Shown: piece after piece, positions 24,701 to 37,999 of the stretch
How positions within the stretch are numbered: position 1 is the stretch's first letter
How the letters are laid out: each line of letters starts with the position of its first letter
Source: Hymenoscyphus infarciens
Lineage: Eukaryota; Ascomycota; Leotiomycetes; Helotiales; Helotiaceae
Length of the DNA: 64,000 nucleotides
Direction of reading: 5' to 3'
Assembly: GCA_001414345.1 (NCBI GenBank)
Contig: LLCB01000017.1
Span: forward strand, 124,001-188,000
Notes under the pieces: generated by a model
What the model saw: only the letters and a program-made list of their open reading frames with translations
Told to the model about the DNA's origin: nothing
The model's database searches: none
Translations under genes and position numbers: made by a program

Positions 24701-27040
24701 CTTATTCTTCCTAAGATTAGCTAGTTATAAGTAATTCTGCTTTAGTAGCTATAATAGTATTAGCTACTATTTTAGTAATAGTCTACTTTTTAGATAGATA
24801 CTAAGTAGTATATAAGTTCTAAGGTAGCCTTTTTAAAACTAGTATTAGAATTTCTATTATAGCTAGGTACTTATCTTACTTAATTTAAAAGTTCTCCTTT
24901 ATATTTTCCTTATAAAGAAGTAGCTAAAAGAGCTTTTTATATAGTCTTATTATATAGCTAGCTTACTCTTTCTTCCTTATAAACCACTATAATTATCTCT
25001 CTATATAACTTCTAAGTACTCCTAGAATATTATTATTAACTATAAATTATAGACTAGTAATTTAGTATTTCAATAGTAGGTATTAGTAGACTTTCTTAAT
25101 ATTAACTAAATATTCTATCTCTTTCTACTATATATACTTATACTTTATATCTAAATAAGAGATAAGTTTAAGTAATTACATTTTCTTATAATATTTAGTT
25201 TATAAATTAAGAATACTTTCTTAGCTTACTAGTAATATAATTTAATATAAGAGAATAAGATAAGATTTTCTACTCTAGTCTTTCTCTACCTCTTCTCTAT
25301 CTAATATCTTAAGTTCTTTAGTATAAAAAGGACTTTATAGTATCTAGTATTTAAGAGTATATATATATTAGTATATAGTATTTATTATAAATTTAACTCT
25401 AGTATATATTTTAAGATATCTATATTCTATATATAGAGTAAACTTATAAGTAATATTATATTAGATAAAGGTATATATAGTTAATAGGAGCTTTAATAAG
25501 ATACTCTATAGTATATAACTTATAACTTTATACTTCTTACCTTAGTATTAATTAAGTAGATAAAGAGTTACTTTATAGTAATATACTATATTTATAAGTC
25601 TAGTTTAGTCGAGTCTCTTAAATCTTTTTATATTTATAGAGCTTACTACTTTAAAGTAGTAACTATACTCTAAGGTTCTATCTATTTCTTTCTTACTTAG
25701 AAGAATCTTAAGAATAGTAGAATTACTAGTAAAGATAAGATTGTTTTATACCTCTCTACTAATAGGGTTTAGTATAAAAAAGCTTTTTTAAGGTTAGCCT
25801 CTAATAAAGTGTTAGTCTAATCTAATCTTTTACTTATACTACTAATTTCTATTATACTCTTAGTAGTATAGACGCTCTAGCCTTATATTAGAATCCTCTC
25901 TATAGAAATAAGTAAGGTAGGTATACTATAGTAATAAGCTTATAGTCTAGGTACTATAGGTATTAGTAGAGTAGAAGGTACTAGTACTCTTAAGAGAATA
26001 AGAAGCTTAAATTTCCTAGTTAAAAAGTATCTAATAATACTTAGTAGCTCTAATCTAGTTAAAATAAGTATACTTCTATAGTTTCTATAGGTCTAGGATA
26101 TAAATAAAGTATTTAAGCTAAATTAGTTATATAAGACTATAAGACTAAGCCTGTTTTAAAATCTTACTAATTATAATAATATAATAAAAAAACTCTAAGA
26201 GATTTAGATAAAAGGTAATCTTAGGGTTATAAGGACCTATTATTTTATAAGTTATAGCTAATTATTTAAGAAAAGATAAATAAACTAGAGGGAAAGTAAC
26301 TAGCTTTTATAATTAATATTAGCTTAGACTATTAATAGCTATAATATATAATAGTTCTATAAGTAGTACTCTCTTTTAAAGGTTATTAGTTAAATGTTTA
26401 GAAAGACTTAATTATATAACTTATAATAAAGAGTAATATAGAGTATATTTCTAGTAATTCTCTTATAGTATATTAAATTATATATTACCTATCTAGTAAA
26501 TATTATTAAGCTAAGAAAAGGAATTACTAAATCTTAGTTAGTATAGTAAGTAATGTAGTTTTAAAGATTTATTTAAGGCAATTTTCTAGTAAGATTAGTA
26601 TAATAAGGTATAAATATATCTTAATTAATTTATATTTCTTAATTATTATTTATATTAAAATTATCTAGTATTAAAAAGTCTTCCTCTTAGACTATTAGCT
26701 ACTTTTATAGAAGAAAAGCATCTTAAAAGCGCTTATAAAGAAAGGTATATTAGAGTACTCTCTAGACTCGACCTTGCTAAAAAGATACTATATAATAGGA
26801 TATATTATAAGTAAATAATATAGATTATTATTAAGAAGGAGCTAGTGTTAAATATAGGTAAGTAAGGCACTTATAAGTAATCTAGTAATATATAACATCT
26901 TTTAATAAGTAAGCTATTTATAGAATAGTAAGTTATAAAGAAATTAAGTTAATCCTAATTAGTCTAAGTAGTATAAAACCCCTCTTTAAATTCCTTAGTA
27001 ATCCCTTTTTTAATAATATAAATAATATACTATATTTATT
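21760..27040. other. RIP-scrambled interior, no readable gene
   Basis: Islands of the agcttact/gtaagct motif lie at about 22170-22640 and 23400-23460. The rest is AT-rich sequence with dense stops. No domain could be read on either strand. Confidence 0.5.
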
Positions 27041-27150
27041 TTACTCTACTTATACTAACTAAACCTATTAACTAAGCTATAGCTATAAAAGAGAATACTC
27101 TTAAGTAGGAAATAAAGAGAGTAGTAAATAAATAAGTAGTAAAGTAAGCT

Positions 27151-27471
27151 AAAGAGGATAAGCTTAAGCTATAGATTTAGAAGATAGAGGTAGTAAAGAA
27201 GGAACGTAAATAGTATAAAGAGAAGAAGGATTATTATAGCTAGTATTATACTACTATAGCTTTATTATCTATAAATAAGTAAAAGGAGTTAGATAAGACT
27301 AATAAGGAAACTTTACTTATATTTAGAGAAATAATATATAGACTTATAGCTAGTTCGCCTAACTAAGAGGAAACACTATATAGAATTATAGCCTTAACTT
27401 CTAAAGACCTTAATACTATTTTTAAGCTTAATAATTTAAAGAGGAAAAAAGAGCTTAATAATTTAACTTAA
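27151..27471 (+). pseudogene. Decayed Lys/Glu-rich ORF inside the giant element
   Basis: About 106 codons stay in one plus-strand frame with only about seven TAG/TAA codons. The reading is rich in Lys and Glu (for example KKERK, YKEKKDYY, NKETLLIFREIIYRL), like a coiled coil, and ends at TAA 27469. It is probably part of a former element gene. No family is recognised. Confidence 0.35.
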
Positions 27472-27944
27472 TATATAATAAACCTCTCTTAAGGCTTTCT
27501 TATCTTATTTATTATATATATAGCTTATCTTTCTCTAAACCTTTAAACTAACCTAACCTAATACCTACTATCTAACCTAATATCTAATAAAACCTATCTT
27601 TTTAAACTTCTTTATAAGTTAGCCTAATACCTTCTAACCTCTTTAGACTAACTTAATATTAACTCTCTTTTATGTTTTTATTATATATTATAAGCCTAAT
27701 AAGGACGAACTACTATTACTATCTAACTATGAATTTATACTAATAAACTTGCTAATTTTAGCTACTTAAAGACTAGACCTATAGTATATATTTATAAGTA
27801 TTAGACTAAATAGAATAATAAATTATTCTCTAACTATTTAATAGTACTTTTAGCTTCCTAGTTCTAGACCTACTTAGTCTATAACGATATATATGTTTAT
27901 AATAAAGGTAGTATTTATAATAGAAGTAGTATCTATAATAAGGC

Positions 27945-28102
27945 TAGTATTAATAGTAGAGACAGTGTTTATATTAAAAGTAGTATTAGTTAAAATAGAG
28001 TTAAAAATAATTAGACTATTTTCTATAATAGTCTTATTATTTTTAACTCTATTTTAACTAATACTGCCTTTATTATAAATACTATCTCTACTATTAATAC
28101 TA
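27945..28102. repeat. Foldback with 76-bp arms and 6-bp loop
   Basis: Positions 27945-28020 are the reverse complement of 28027-28102 with about six mismatches, separated by ttctat. Just upstream is a run of imperfect 24-bp units (about 27905-27970). The structure could be a small foldback element or an inverted duplication within a former gene. Confidence 0.8.
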
Positions 28103-29039
28103 CCTCTATTATATGCTTCTATTAGTTAGGATTCGTCTTAGGCTTTAAGCTTTTATCTCTATCTACCTAGATACTTAATAGATGAATTTAGTATAGAACG
28201 AGTTAGAACTTATAATAATGTCTTTACTTCTTTCTCTATAATTATTCTAACTAAAACACTTTATAAGAAAAAAGAATAAGATTTCTAGGTCTCTAGTACT
28301 TAATTTAGATTCTATAAGACTCTTATCCTAATCTATATAAGGGCTACTTATATAGGTTAGAAATAAGATACTATAGAAACCGTGCTTAGTTACCTACTAG
28401 TTATAGAGTTATATATACTTAATAGTATATACCTTCTTTTAATAATATATAAATAAAAGGTAGATTTTACTCTATATTAAGTTATAAAAATATAGCGAGT
28501 ATAAGTTAAGAGGGGATTTAGCTTAAATTAGGTACTAGTTACCTTTAACGAATTTTTATATAACTTAGGGTTCTCTAATCTAATAGGAAGTTTTAAAGGC
28601 AAAAGTTAGAAACGGATTTAAAAGGGTATTAAGACGAAGATAGTATAAAGTGCTTACCTAGACTTAAAACGTTGTTGATTTAGGAAGAGATATTCTCTTT
28701 AAGTGTTTATATCTTTATACTAAGATAATAGTATTACTAGAGAACGAAAGTAAATAGGAGTCTAAAAGAAGGTTAATAATATTAAGATTTTAATTAATCC
28801 TATATTTAAGAGGCTATACTAGAAGATACTAGTAGAGGAATATTTAACTACGATATTTAAGAAGAGTAAGTAAAGAGATATTTTTAATAATAGCTTAGAG
28901 GTTAAACTAAAGAATAAGAGTATTAAGAATAAGAATATAAAATATAAAGTTAAAAGATATAAATATATTATTAGATAGTTATCTTTATTACTATTTTCTT
29001 AATTAATCTTTCTAGCCTTTATTTAGTTAAATGTTCTTA

Positions 29040-29550
29040 ACTTCCTCTTAGTAAGCTACTAAAAGCTATGATAAGCTACGAAAAGTTATAAGTAAGCTAC
29101 TAAAAGCTACGATAAGCTACTACGAGTAAGCTACTAAAAGTTATAAGTAAGCTACGAAAAGTTACGAGTAAGCTACTAAAAGTTATAAGTAAGCTACTAA
29201 AAGTTATAAGTAAGCTACTAAAAGTTGTAAGTAAGCTATAAAAAGTTATAGATAAGCTACTAGAAGCTACGATAAGCTACTAGAAGTTACTAAAAGCTAC
29301 GAGTAAGCTACTAAAAGTTACGAGTAAGCTATGAAAAGTTATAGATAAGCTATAAAAAGTTATAAGTAAGCTACTAAAAGTTATAAGTAAGCTACTAAAA
29401 GTTATAAGTAAGCTATGAAAAGTTATAAGTAAGCTACTAATAAGCTACTAGAAGTTACTAAAATATATAAGTAAGCTATACGAGTAAGCTATAAAAAGTT
29501 ATAGATAAACTACTAAAATATATAAGTAAGCTACTAAAATTATAAGTAAG
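29040..29550 (+). repeat. Tandem array of 18-21 bp gtaagctactaaaagttat units
   Basis: About 25 imperfect copies of a unit built on agtaagctactaaaagttat lie head to tail, all in the same orientation. The core is the same gtaagct motif as at the element ends. It lies between blocks that may be former genes. Confidence 0.85.
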
Positions 29551-31904
29551 CTATATTTCTTACTACTTATACCTAAGCTAAGATTAACTTAGAGGTTACT
29601 AGTACTATAATAGCGTAATATATTAAGATATTAAAAAAAAATCTTTGAATATATATCTTAATTTTAATCTAACTCTCCTAATCTACTTAGGCCTAAGCCT
29701 AAGCCTAAGCCTAATCTAGTAAAGTCTCTCTACTAAATTCTTACTAGCCTTAGTGACGCTTTTATAAAAGACGTTTAGAAGTGTTATAGAATACTAAGAT
29801 AGTTAAAAAGAGTAGCTAAGCAGCTAAATAGTGTTCGAGATTAGAATTATAACCGGCTTAGAAGGCTAGAATTAAGCGAGAACTAGTAGAGATATATAAG
29901 AGTAGTTAATTAAATAGCTTAATTTAATATTAGATATGTTATATAAGTAATTAGTTATCTACTTATAGATTTAAAAAGTAGATATCTTATATTATAAAAT
30001 ATCTAATACTAATCTACTAAGAATTCTAAGTAAGTAACTACTTATTAAATATTAGATATAACTATTTTAGGCTAAATCTTAAACTCTATTTTATCTATCT
30101 AACCTAATTTTAGCATCGTTATTATTAAGTTAACCTTAGAAGGGACCTAATAGAAGGAGGATCTTAGTAGTATACTATATAGTATTATACTATATAATAG
30201 TAGACTATAGTCTTTATATACTACTAGATAAGAACACGTCCTCGAGAGTCTACTATAAACTTCTAGCCTACTACTTAGCTTTTAATAGCTTTAGTAGCTT
30301 ACTTATACTTTTAGTAGCTTACTTATAAAGTCTAGTAGCTTACTTATATTATTTCTAATTATATAATTTACTAAGTAAAGTAACTTAACTAGGAGTAAAT
30401 AAAACTTTCCTCTTTCTTAAAACTATTATTAAGCTATAGAGTAATATTTATTTCTAAATAGTATTAACCTGTTTATAAGAGTATAGTAATAATAGTATTA
30501 ACTAACTAGCTGTTTCTATTAAATCCTTTAAGTAGCTACGCTTATAAAATCTAATATTAAGTAGATAAGAGATTTATTAGTAATTATAGTAATATCTATA
30601 AGAAAGGTGCTATTAATAGTAATTCCTACTAAGGAAGCTCTATTATAATATACGATTATTTTATACTAGAGAGGATTATTTTACTAGCTTACCTAACCTT
30701 TATAGCTTACTTATAATTTTTAATAGCTTATTTAAGATAAAATAAGTAGTATTATTACTTTCTACTTTAAGATATACTAATATATATAATATAACGTATA
30801 AGAAATGAAAACTGTTAATATTTAATAATTAGATAAACTAACCTCTTATATATCTATTTATAATTAGTATACTTATGTTAGTACTTTACGATTTTAGCCT
30901 AAGTATAAATTATACTATAACTCTTTTTTTATCTATACTAGGTAAAACTTTATATTAATTTATAAGGTAATTAGATAGAAGATATAGTCTAATAATCTAT
31001 AGATAACCTAGAGAAAAAGTAGAAGTAGTAGATCTAATAAGAGCGTAAGTAAGCTACTAAGCGTTTAGCGACGTAAATAGTAGAGGCTAGGTTTCCTAGC
31101 GCGAATTATAATAATAATAATTATAAAAGAACTATCTATTATTAACTCTTTATAGTAGAAACGCCTATAGTATAGCCTATTATATATACCTTATTACTAG
31201 TGCTCTTTATAATAGAGATAGAGTCGAGCTTAGTATATGTTTATAAAAAAGTAGAGTTATACTAAATTTACTAACTTCTCTAGATAGCTTATAGATTACC
31301 TAATAATAGTATTATCGAGTCTTTTATATTAATATAAATCTATATCTTATATTATATATACTAACTTAACTTTTTCTAAGAGAGTAGTAGTATAGTATAT
31401 AGAGAAGTAATAGGAAATTAAATTATAATATAGCTAGGGTTTTATAGAATATAATAAGGCTTTAGCTTTACTTTAATAATAATTACTTAAAGTTAATAGT
31501 ATCTCTTAAGTAGAAATAGATTACTAGTCTCGATTTCGACTTTTACTAAGGGTTTAGTAATATATTATATCTTATATATAATAATATAATCTACTTAAAA
31601 AAAGGCAGAAAAAATAACTTAAAAAGATAGAAAGATTATATAAGTTATTATAAATTAGGAAGACTACTAATCTAGAACTCTACTACGATTTTATTACTTT
31701 ATATTATAATAAGGTTAATAACTTTATCTAAGTAAAGAGTAAAGTTTTAAAGTAGGAGTAGGTGTTTATAAAAGTAGAAGGTTAGATTATATAAGAATCC
31801 TTTATATAAAGATAGCTAGAACTAATATAAGATAAGGATATAAGTTAGCTAAAACTAGGAAAACTATTACTATAGATACTAGTACTACTTAATAGTTTAC
31901 TAGT

Positions 31905-32170
31905 ACTACTAGCTTATTTAATTCTTCTACTAGAGTAGAGTAATATTAAGAGTAGTCTAAGTAAGAGTTCTCTAACACTACTAGCTTATTTAATTCTTCT
32001 ACTAGGGTAGAGTAATATTAAGAGTAGTCTAAGTAAGAGTTCTCTAACACTACTAGCTTATTCGATTCTACTAGCTTAAAGTTAAACTAAAAGTAGTCTA
32101 AGTAAGAGTCTTCTAATACTACTAGCTTATTTAATTCTTCTACTAGCCTAGAGTAATATTAAGAGTAGTC
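31905..32170 (+). repeat. 72-bp tandem repeat, 3.5 copies
   Basis: Copies begin at 31905, 31977, 32049 and 32118 (the third shortened to 69 bp). The period equals 24 codons. The plus reading begins TTSLFNSSTRVE in each full copy, with TAA/TAG in the positions expected of mutated Gln codons. It is probably an internal repeat of a lost protein. Confidence 0.7.
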
Positions 32171-32524
32171 CTATACTCTTATAATTACTTATAGTACTAA
32201 TAAATAAACTATTAAATATAGATATACTCTAAAAATCTACTAAGAACCTTAATCTAGAATTCTTTAACTTAGATTAGTATGTATATAATTCTTTTTCCTT
32301 TATTAGGAGCTAGTAGGTAAATAATATATTTTTCTATACTAGGAAATAATAGGCGAATAACTATACTAAGAGCTAGTAGGCGAATAATCCTTTTTTCCTT
32401 ACTAAAAGCTAGCTTATAGATTAACTTTTATCTATATCTTTTTAAGGATTATCTATTTCCTTTTTAGTAAATAAATAATTCTCCTTTTTCTCTCTACTTA
32501 GTATATTATAGATTATAAATATAA

Positions 32525-32690
32525 TAATTTTCCTAATAATCTATAAGCTTACTTAGATTTTACTAGCTTACTTATAAATTTTATTAGCTTACTTAGATTT
32601 TACTAGCTTACTTATAAATTTTATTAGCTTACTTAGATTTTACTAGCTTACTTATAAATTTATTACCTTACTTAGATTTTACTAGAAATA
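32525..32690. repeat. 20-bp tandem repeats with agcttactta core
   Basis: Alternating 20-bp units (actagcttacttataaattt and tattagcttacttagatttt) form a 40-bp higher-order repeat in about four copies. The core is the gtaagct motif reversed. Confidence 0.8.
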
Positions 32691-33609
32691 AAAAGTAAAT
32701 AAATAATAAAATCTCTAGAAACTAAATTTTAATTTATCTATAAACTTATTATTAAAAGAATAAGAATAAATAATTATATATATATATAAGAAATAATATA
32801 CTTAGAATAGAGTAGAATAATAAATAGTATAATAAATTAAATAAAAGAATTAGAGAAAAGAGATAAATACTAAATAAAAGTATAAATATATAAATAAGTA
32901 AACTAGTAAAGTTATAAGTAAGCTAATAAAATTATAGAGTAAGTTAGTAAAATTATAAGTAAGCTAATAAAATTATAAAGTAAGTAAATTTAATATATAT
33001 AGCTCTCTTTAACGTCTACTAGTTTTATAAAAGCTAAAAACCTATCTTAATATTAGTTCTTACTAAGGTAGGCTTAATTTCTCTTAAAACTAATATTATA
33101 GTATTAATATCTTTAACTAATAAATACTACTAGCTTATCTACTATAAGTAGCTTACCTAATATTTAAGATTAGCTTATCTCTAAATAATTAGCTTATCTA
33201 TTAACGTTTACTTAATATTAGCTCTAAGCTTCTTTCTTTAATAACTATTTTATTTTAAATAAACTAAGTATTCTAAGAAAACTTTATAACTTTTAAGAGT
33301 TAATTTTATATTTATATACTTTAATTAGATACTTATAAATATTATAAAACCTAATATTATTCTATTATTATTACTATAAATTATAAAATATTATATAAAC
33401 GTTTTCCTCTAGTAGTATAAGCTTTCTTAGGGCTTAGAACCGCCTTCCTTAGATATTAGATTTTTCTCTTTATAAGCTAGCTAAGTAGTTTAATTTAAAT
33501 TTCCCTCTCTTAGCTACTTTATTATTACTACTCTCTACTTTACACTTTCCTACTCTGGTTTTTATTACTACTTTATCTAAATCTCTATTAGTAGTAGCTT
33601 CCCTAGCTT

Positions 33610-33790
33610 CTCTACTAATAACAACTTTACTATTAACAGTAGCTTTGTTAATAATAGCTTAGTTAATAGTAGCTTAGTTAATAGTAGCTTAGTTAACAGT
33701 AGCTTAGTTAATAGTAGCTTAGTTAATAGTAGCTTAGTTAATAGTAGCTTTATTAATAGTAGCTTCGTTAATAACAGCTTTATTAGCTAC
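33610..33790. repeat. 15-bp tandem repeat (agcttagttaatagt)
   Basis: Around ten imperfect 15-bp units lie in tandem. The period of five codons fits a short-repeat protein segment, but the frame cannot be proven. Confidence 0.8.
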
Positions 33791-35319
33791 TTTCTAGTAG
33801 ACTATATTAATTTATATAATTTTCGCAATTCGTGTACGAACTCTAGAAAGAAAAACCTTTAAGCTTTATATTATAATATTAACGTATACCTTATATATAT
33901 AGTTCTTAAGTAATCTAAGGTCTAATATACTAAATATAGAGATAGAATATATATAGTATATCTAAATAAGCTCTCCTTTATATATAATAGTAATATAGAA
34001 ATATATAAAGACTTAGGTAATAGTTTTATTAAAGTAGATAGAATAAACTTAGATAACTCTATTAGACTCGCCTTCTTTAAACTAAGCTAGAGGTTTAAAT
34101 TAACTATAAAAAAAGTAGCCTAAAGCCTCTATAATATAGTAATAGTTCTATCTTACTTAAATTATCGCTTCTATAAGTGATTTTTTACCTTTGCTTTTAA
34201 TAATATAAAATATAAAGAATAGTTCTATAATAAGGTTAATAAATCGTCTCTAGAATTTAGTATTAATAGTCTTTAACTCTACTAAATTAAAAATATAGTA
34301 ATAGAAACCGATACTAACGTCTAGTTTAGGTATAATATAAACTATAAGCTTAATATCGTTCTTACTAAATATAAGTCGAGTTTAGTTATAATAAAACTAC
34401 TTATTTTAAGTAGTCTAGATACTAAGAGAACTATATATAATAAGTCTATATAGTAAGTCCTTTAAATCTTTCTTATATAAAACGATTTTTTTATTAGAAA
34501 GGAGTAAGGAAGATTTAAGTATATACTAGACTCTATTCTACTTTTATATCTAAGAAGCGTCCTCTAGTTTACTAGGTAAGAATAGTAAAAGGTTCTTTTA
34601 GTTATTCTAGAGTAAGGAATTAAATAGGTAGTCCTCTCTCTAGCTTCCTATTTAATAACCTTTAAAATAGTAGGTATATAGTTTATCCTTTATAAAAGCG
34701 AGATTCTTAGGAAGTGCTTAAGTAACTTACTATAAATAAAGCAACTTAAACTTATCTCTAAAATAATACTTATTTAGTATAAAGTCTTATATTACTATTA
34801 TATTAAAGATATAGTACTTATTAAAGTATTTCTTACTATCTTTGAAGTTTTAAGCCTTCCTTTTAATAATATCTAACCTCTTTATAATAATTTACTCTTA
34901 AGCTCTAGGTTTATTCTTATAAGGTATAGGAATAGGTTAAGATTTATATATATCTAAATACTAAGATAACTTTATAGAGTCTATTTCTATAAACTCTATT
35001 AAATAAGATAACTCTTTATTAGAAAAGATTTATATAAGAGAGGGATTAGAGAGATCTAATAACTCTACTTAAGGTTTTAAATAATCGAGATATAATAGAG
35101 ACTACTTAAAATAAGGATTTAAAGTAGGTATATAAATACTAGAGTATAGTCTATTAAGGTTATCTATTTACTTTATAGAGTAAGGTTTTAATAGTAGAGA
35201 CTTAAACTTATTAGGAATATATAGAGACTATATAAAATAGGCGTTAGAGGTTAGTATAAAAGTAGTAAAAGGCTATAATCCTTTAAGGTTATCTATTTAT
35301 TTTAAAGTAGCTATAGTAG

Positions 35320-35640
35320 ACTAAGGGCTTAAAGAAGGAGGGTATTTAGTAGAATACTACGTTTATTTATAATAATATAATAGTAAAGTAGTAGTAGACT
35401 AAGGATTTAAAGGAGGAGTGTATTTAGTAGAACACTATATTTAGTTATAATAATATAATAGTAAAGTAGTAGTAGACTAAGGATTTAAAGAAGGAGTATA
35501 TTTAGTAGAATACTATATTTAGTTATAATAATATAATAGTAAAGTAGTAATAGACTAAGGATTTAAAAAAGGAGTATATTTAGTAGAATACTATATTTAA
35601 TTATAATAATACAAAGTTAGTAAAGTAGCTATAGTAGACC
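35320..35640 (+). repeat. 78-bp tandem repeat, about four copies
   Basis: Units begin with gtagactaagg and recur every 78 bp, or 26 codons. More diverged copies are visible on both sides (about 35100-35760). The plus reading of a unit includes GFKEGVYLVEYYI, with TAA/TAG in Gln-like places. It is likely a repeat region of a former large protein. Confidence 0.75.
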
Positions 35641-37262
35641 TAAAAGATAGTAGGAACTAGGTAGAATACTAAGAATCTAATAAAGGGTTTAAAGAAGAGG
35701 ACTTAGTAGTAGAACACTATATTTACTTAAACTATAAAGTTGCTATTATAGAGGGACTTAGAGATAATAAGTAATTTATTAAAAGCTATAATTACTTATA
35801 ATAAGGAAGTAAAGAAGAGGTTATCTCTTCTAAAGAAAAACTATTCCTAATTAAGAAGTAAGCGTCTTAAGAAGTAGGGTTTCTAAGGTATATATCTTTA
35901 ACTACTATAATATAGATAGTATATATATTAAATTTTATAACTAAATCCCTAGTAAAGTGCTTTTTAGTAGCTTAGGGTATTATATAACTAGCCTATAATT
36001 ATTATATGAAATACTCTTTACTAGTTAGCTAAATCCTTTATTCTAAGTAAGCTAATTCTCTATAGATAAGCTATCTTTTATTTAAGTAATAATGTTTAAG
36101 TAATCTAATCCTTCTATAGATAAGCTAGGTAGCCTAGCTCTTAATAACTGTTTTTATTTACTTATTATATACTTATATCTCTTAGATATAGCTTACTTAT
36201 AATAGGTAGCTTACTAGTAGCCTATAAGTATACCTATATACTTAAGTAACCTATAGAATAACTATTATCTTACCTTATCTAGTAGCTATAGTATATAAGC
36301 TATACTAAGTAATAAACTATAGAATAGTTATAATCTAACTCTCTAGTTAGCTTTATAATATTACCTTAGCTAGCTATATATTAATACTTAAATAATAGCT
36401 TCTAAACACTTAACAATAGGCTAGAAGAGAATAAGAGCAGGTTTATTATTTAGTTCTTAAGTAATAGACGCCTATTATTTAATATCTAATAAATAGATAG
36501 CTCTACCTCTGTTTCTAGTTTAACGTCCTTCCTCTACTTCTTATAGTATAAGACTTAATAAGCCTATTATATATTTCCTTTACTCTTCTCTCTCTCTAGC
36601 CTTAGTAGCTTGTTAAACGTCTATAAAGTAGAAAGACGAGGTATATTCCTAAGACTTAAATAACTAAGAGTATCTTAAGTTAAAAGGATAGAAGTATCTC
36701 TTTATATCTTTATTTATCCTTTATAACTAGAAAAGCGTTAACCTTAATACTCTACGTCTACTAGTATTACTTTCTAGGTTGCTCTAGCTAAATCTTATAT
36801 ATATATACTTCTTTCTAGAGTACTAATACTAATATATTAAAGGATAATAAGAATACTATTTATCCTTAGCTAGTAGAGATATATAATACTTCTATTTATA
36901 TTAATACTTCTTCTACGCCTCCTCTAGATTATCTTAAGTACTAAAAACTTTTAGAAGATAAGTAGTATTCTAATATAAGTATAATAGACGAAAGTATAAG
37001 AGGTTTATTAAGGTAGAGTACTTCTATATAATACTCTTATAGTAGTAAGATACTTAAATAAGAGCTTATAAACTAGCGTATTTTACGTTCTACTCTATAT
37101 ACTAATCTAAAATAGTATATAGAATTTAATAAGATAGTTCTTAGTATTTATAAATTAGCTACTAGGTTTAAAATTAATAAGATAATAAAACCTAAAAGTA
37201 TTTAACTTATTAAGAGTTTTATAAATCTATGTATATCTAATTATATACTTATTATAATAATT

Positions 37263-37706
37263 AGAGAGGGTTTAATAAAAGGCGAAATATATATTCTATA
37301 TAATAATAGTAACGCTTATTAAGAATCGTATAAGGTAAAGAGAGTGTTTATAGATATAAAGAGGTCTCGAAGGAATTTTACTTTATTAGATAGAAACGCT
37401 AGTATATTAAATATTATACTTTAAAATATAAACGTTAGAAATGCTAGTATATTAAATATTACTTTATAGGATAGAAATATAGATATATTAAATATTACTC
37501 TATAGAATAAAAACGCTAGTATATTAAATATTACTTTATAGGACAAAAACGCTAGTATATTAAATATTACTTTATAAGATAAAAATATAGATATATTAAA
37601 TATTACTCTATAAAATAGAAACTTTAATATATTAAATAGTAGTAGAAACGAGGATCTATTAGATGTTTTATTAGATAAAGCTATTACTATTACTTCTTTT
37701 AAATAA
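37263..37706 (+). pseudogene. Decayed ORF with 12-residue (36-bp) repeats
   Basis: A plus-strand frame runs for 147 codons. Its first part reads REGLIKGEIYILYNNSN and ends in RSRRNFTLL. From 37389 it enters about seven 36-bp repeats, each of the type D-R/K-N-A-S-I-L-N-I-T-L followed by TAG/TAA (mutated Gln by inference). The tail LLDVLLDKAITITSFK ends at TAA 37704. Repeat phase and frame agree exactly, which supports past coding. No family is recognised. Confidence 0.45.
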
Positions 37707-37999
37707 CTTAATATCTAATTTAACTCTAAAGTTCTTATCGAATTCTAAATCGATTATTAGCCTCTAGGACTTCTAAGTAATGCTTTTATAATACCTTTAT
37801 AGCCTATTAGTTTTTAGGGTTTTAAGATAGAGGCTTTTACTTATAAGGAAAGAGAGAAGATTAAAAGACATCTTAAACTTTAAAGTAATAAGAATCTATT
37901 TTATATAGCTTATTACTTAACTTTTATTACCTCTTTTCTCTAAGAAGAGAGGTAATTAGTAGAAGATATATAATATTAAGCTTAAAATAGAGAGTTCTA

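Noticed and set aside
29040..29550. CRISPR-like array
   Set aside because: Units are contiguous and imperfect with no unique spacers, and the genome is eukaryotic.
29690..29715. cctaag repeats resembling telomere sequence
   Set aside because: The unit is cctaag, not a permutation of ccctaa, there are only about four copies, and they lie deep inside the giant element.
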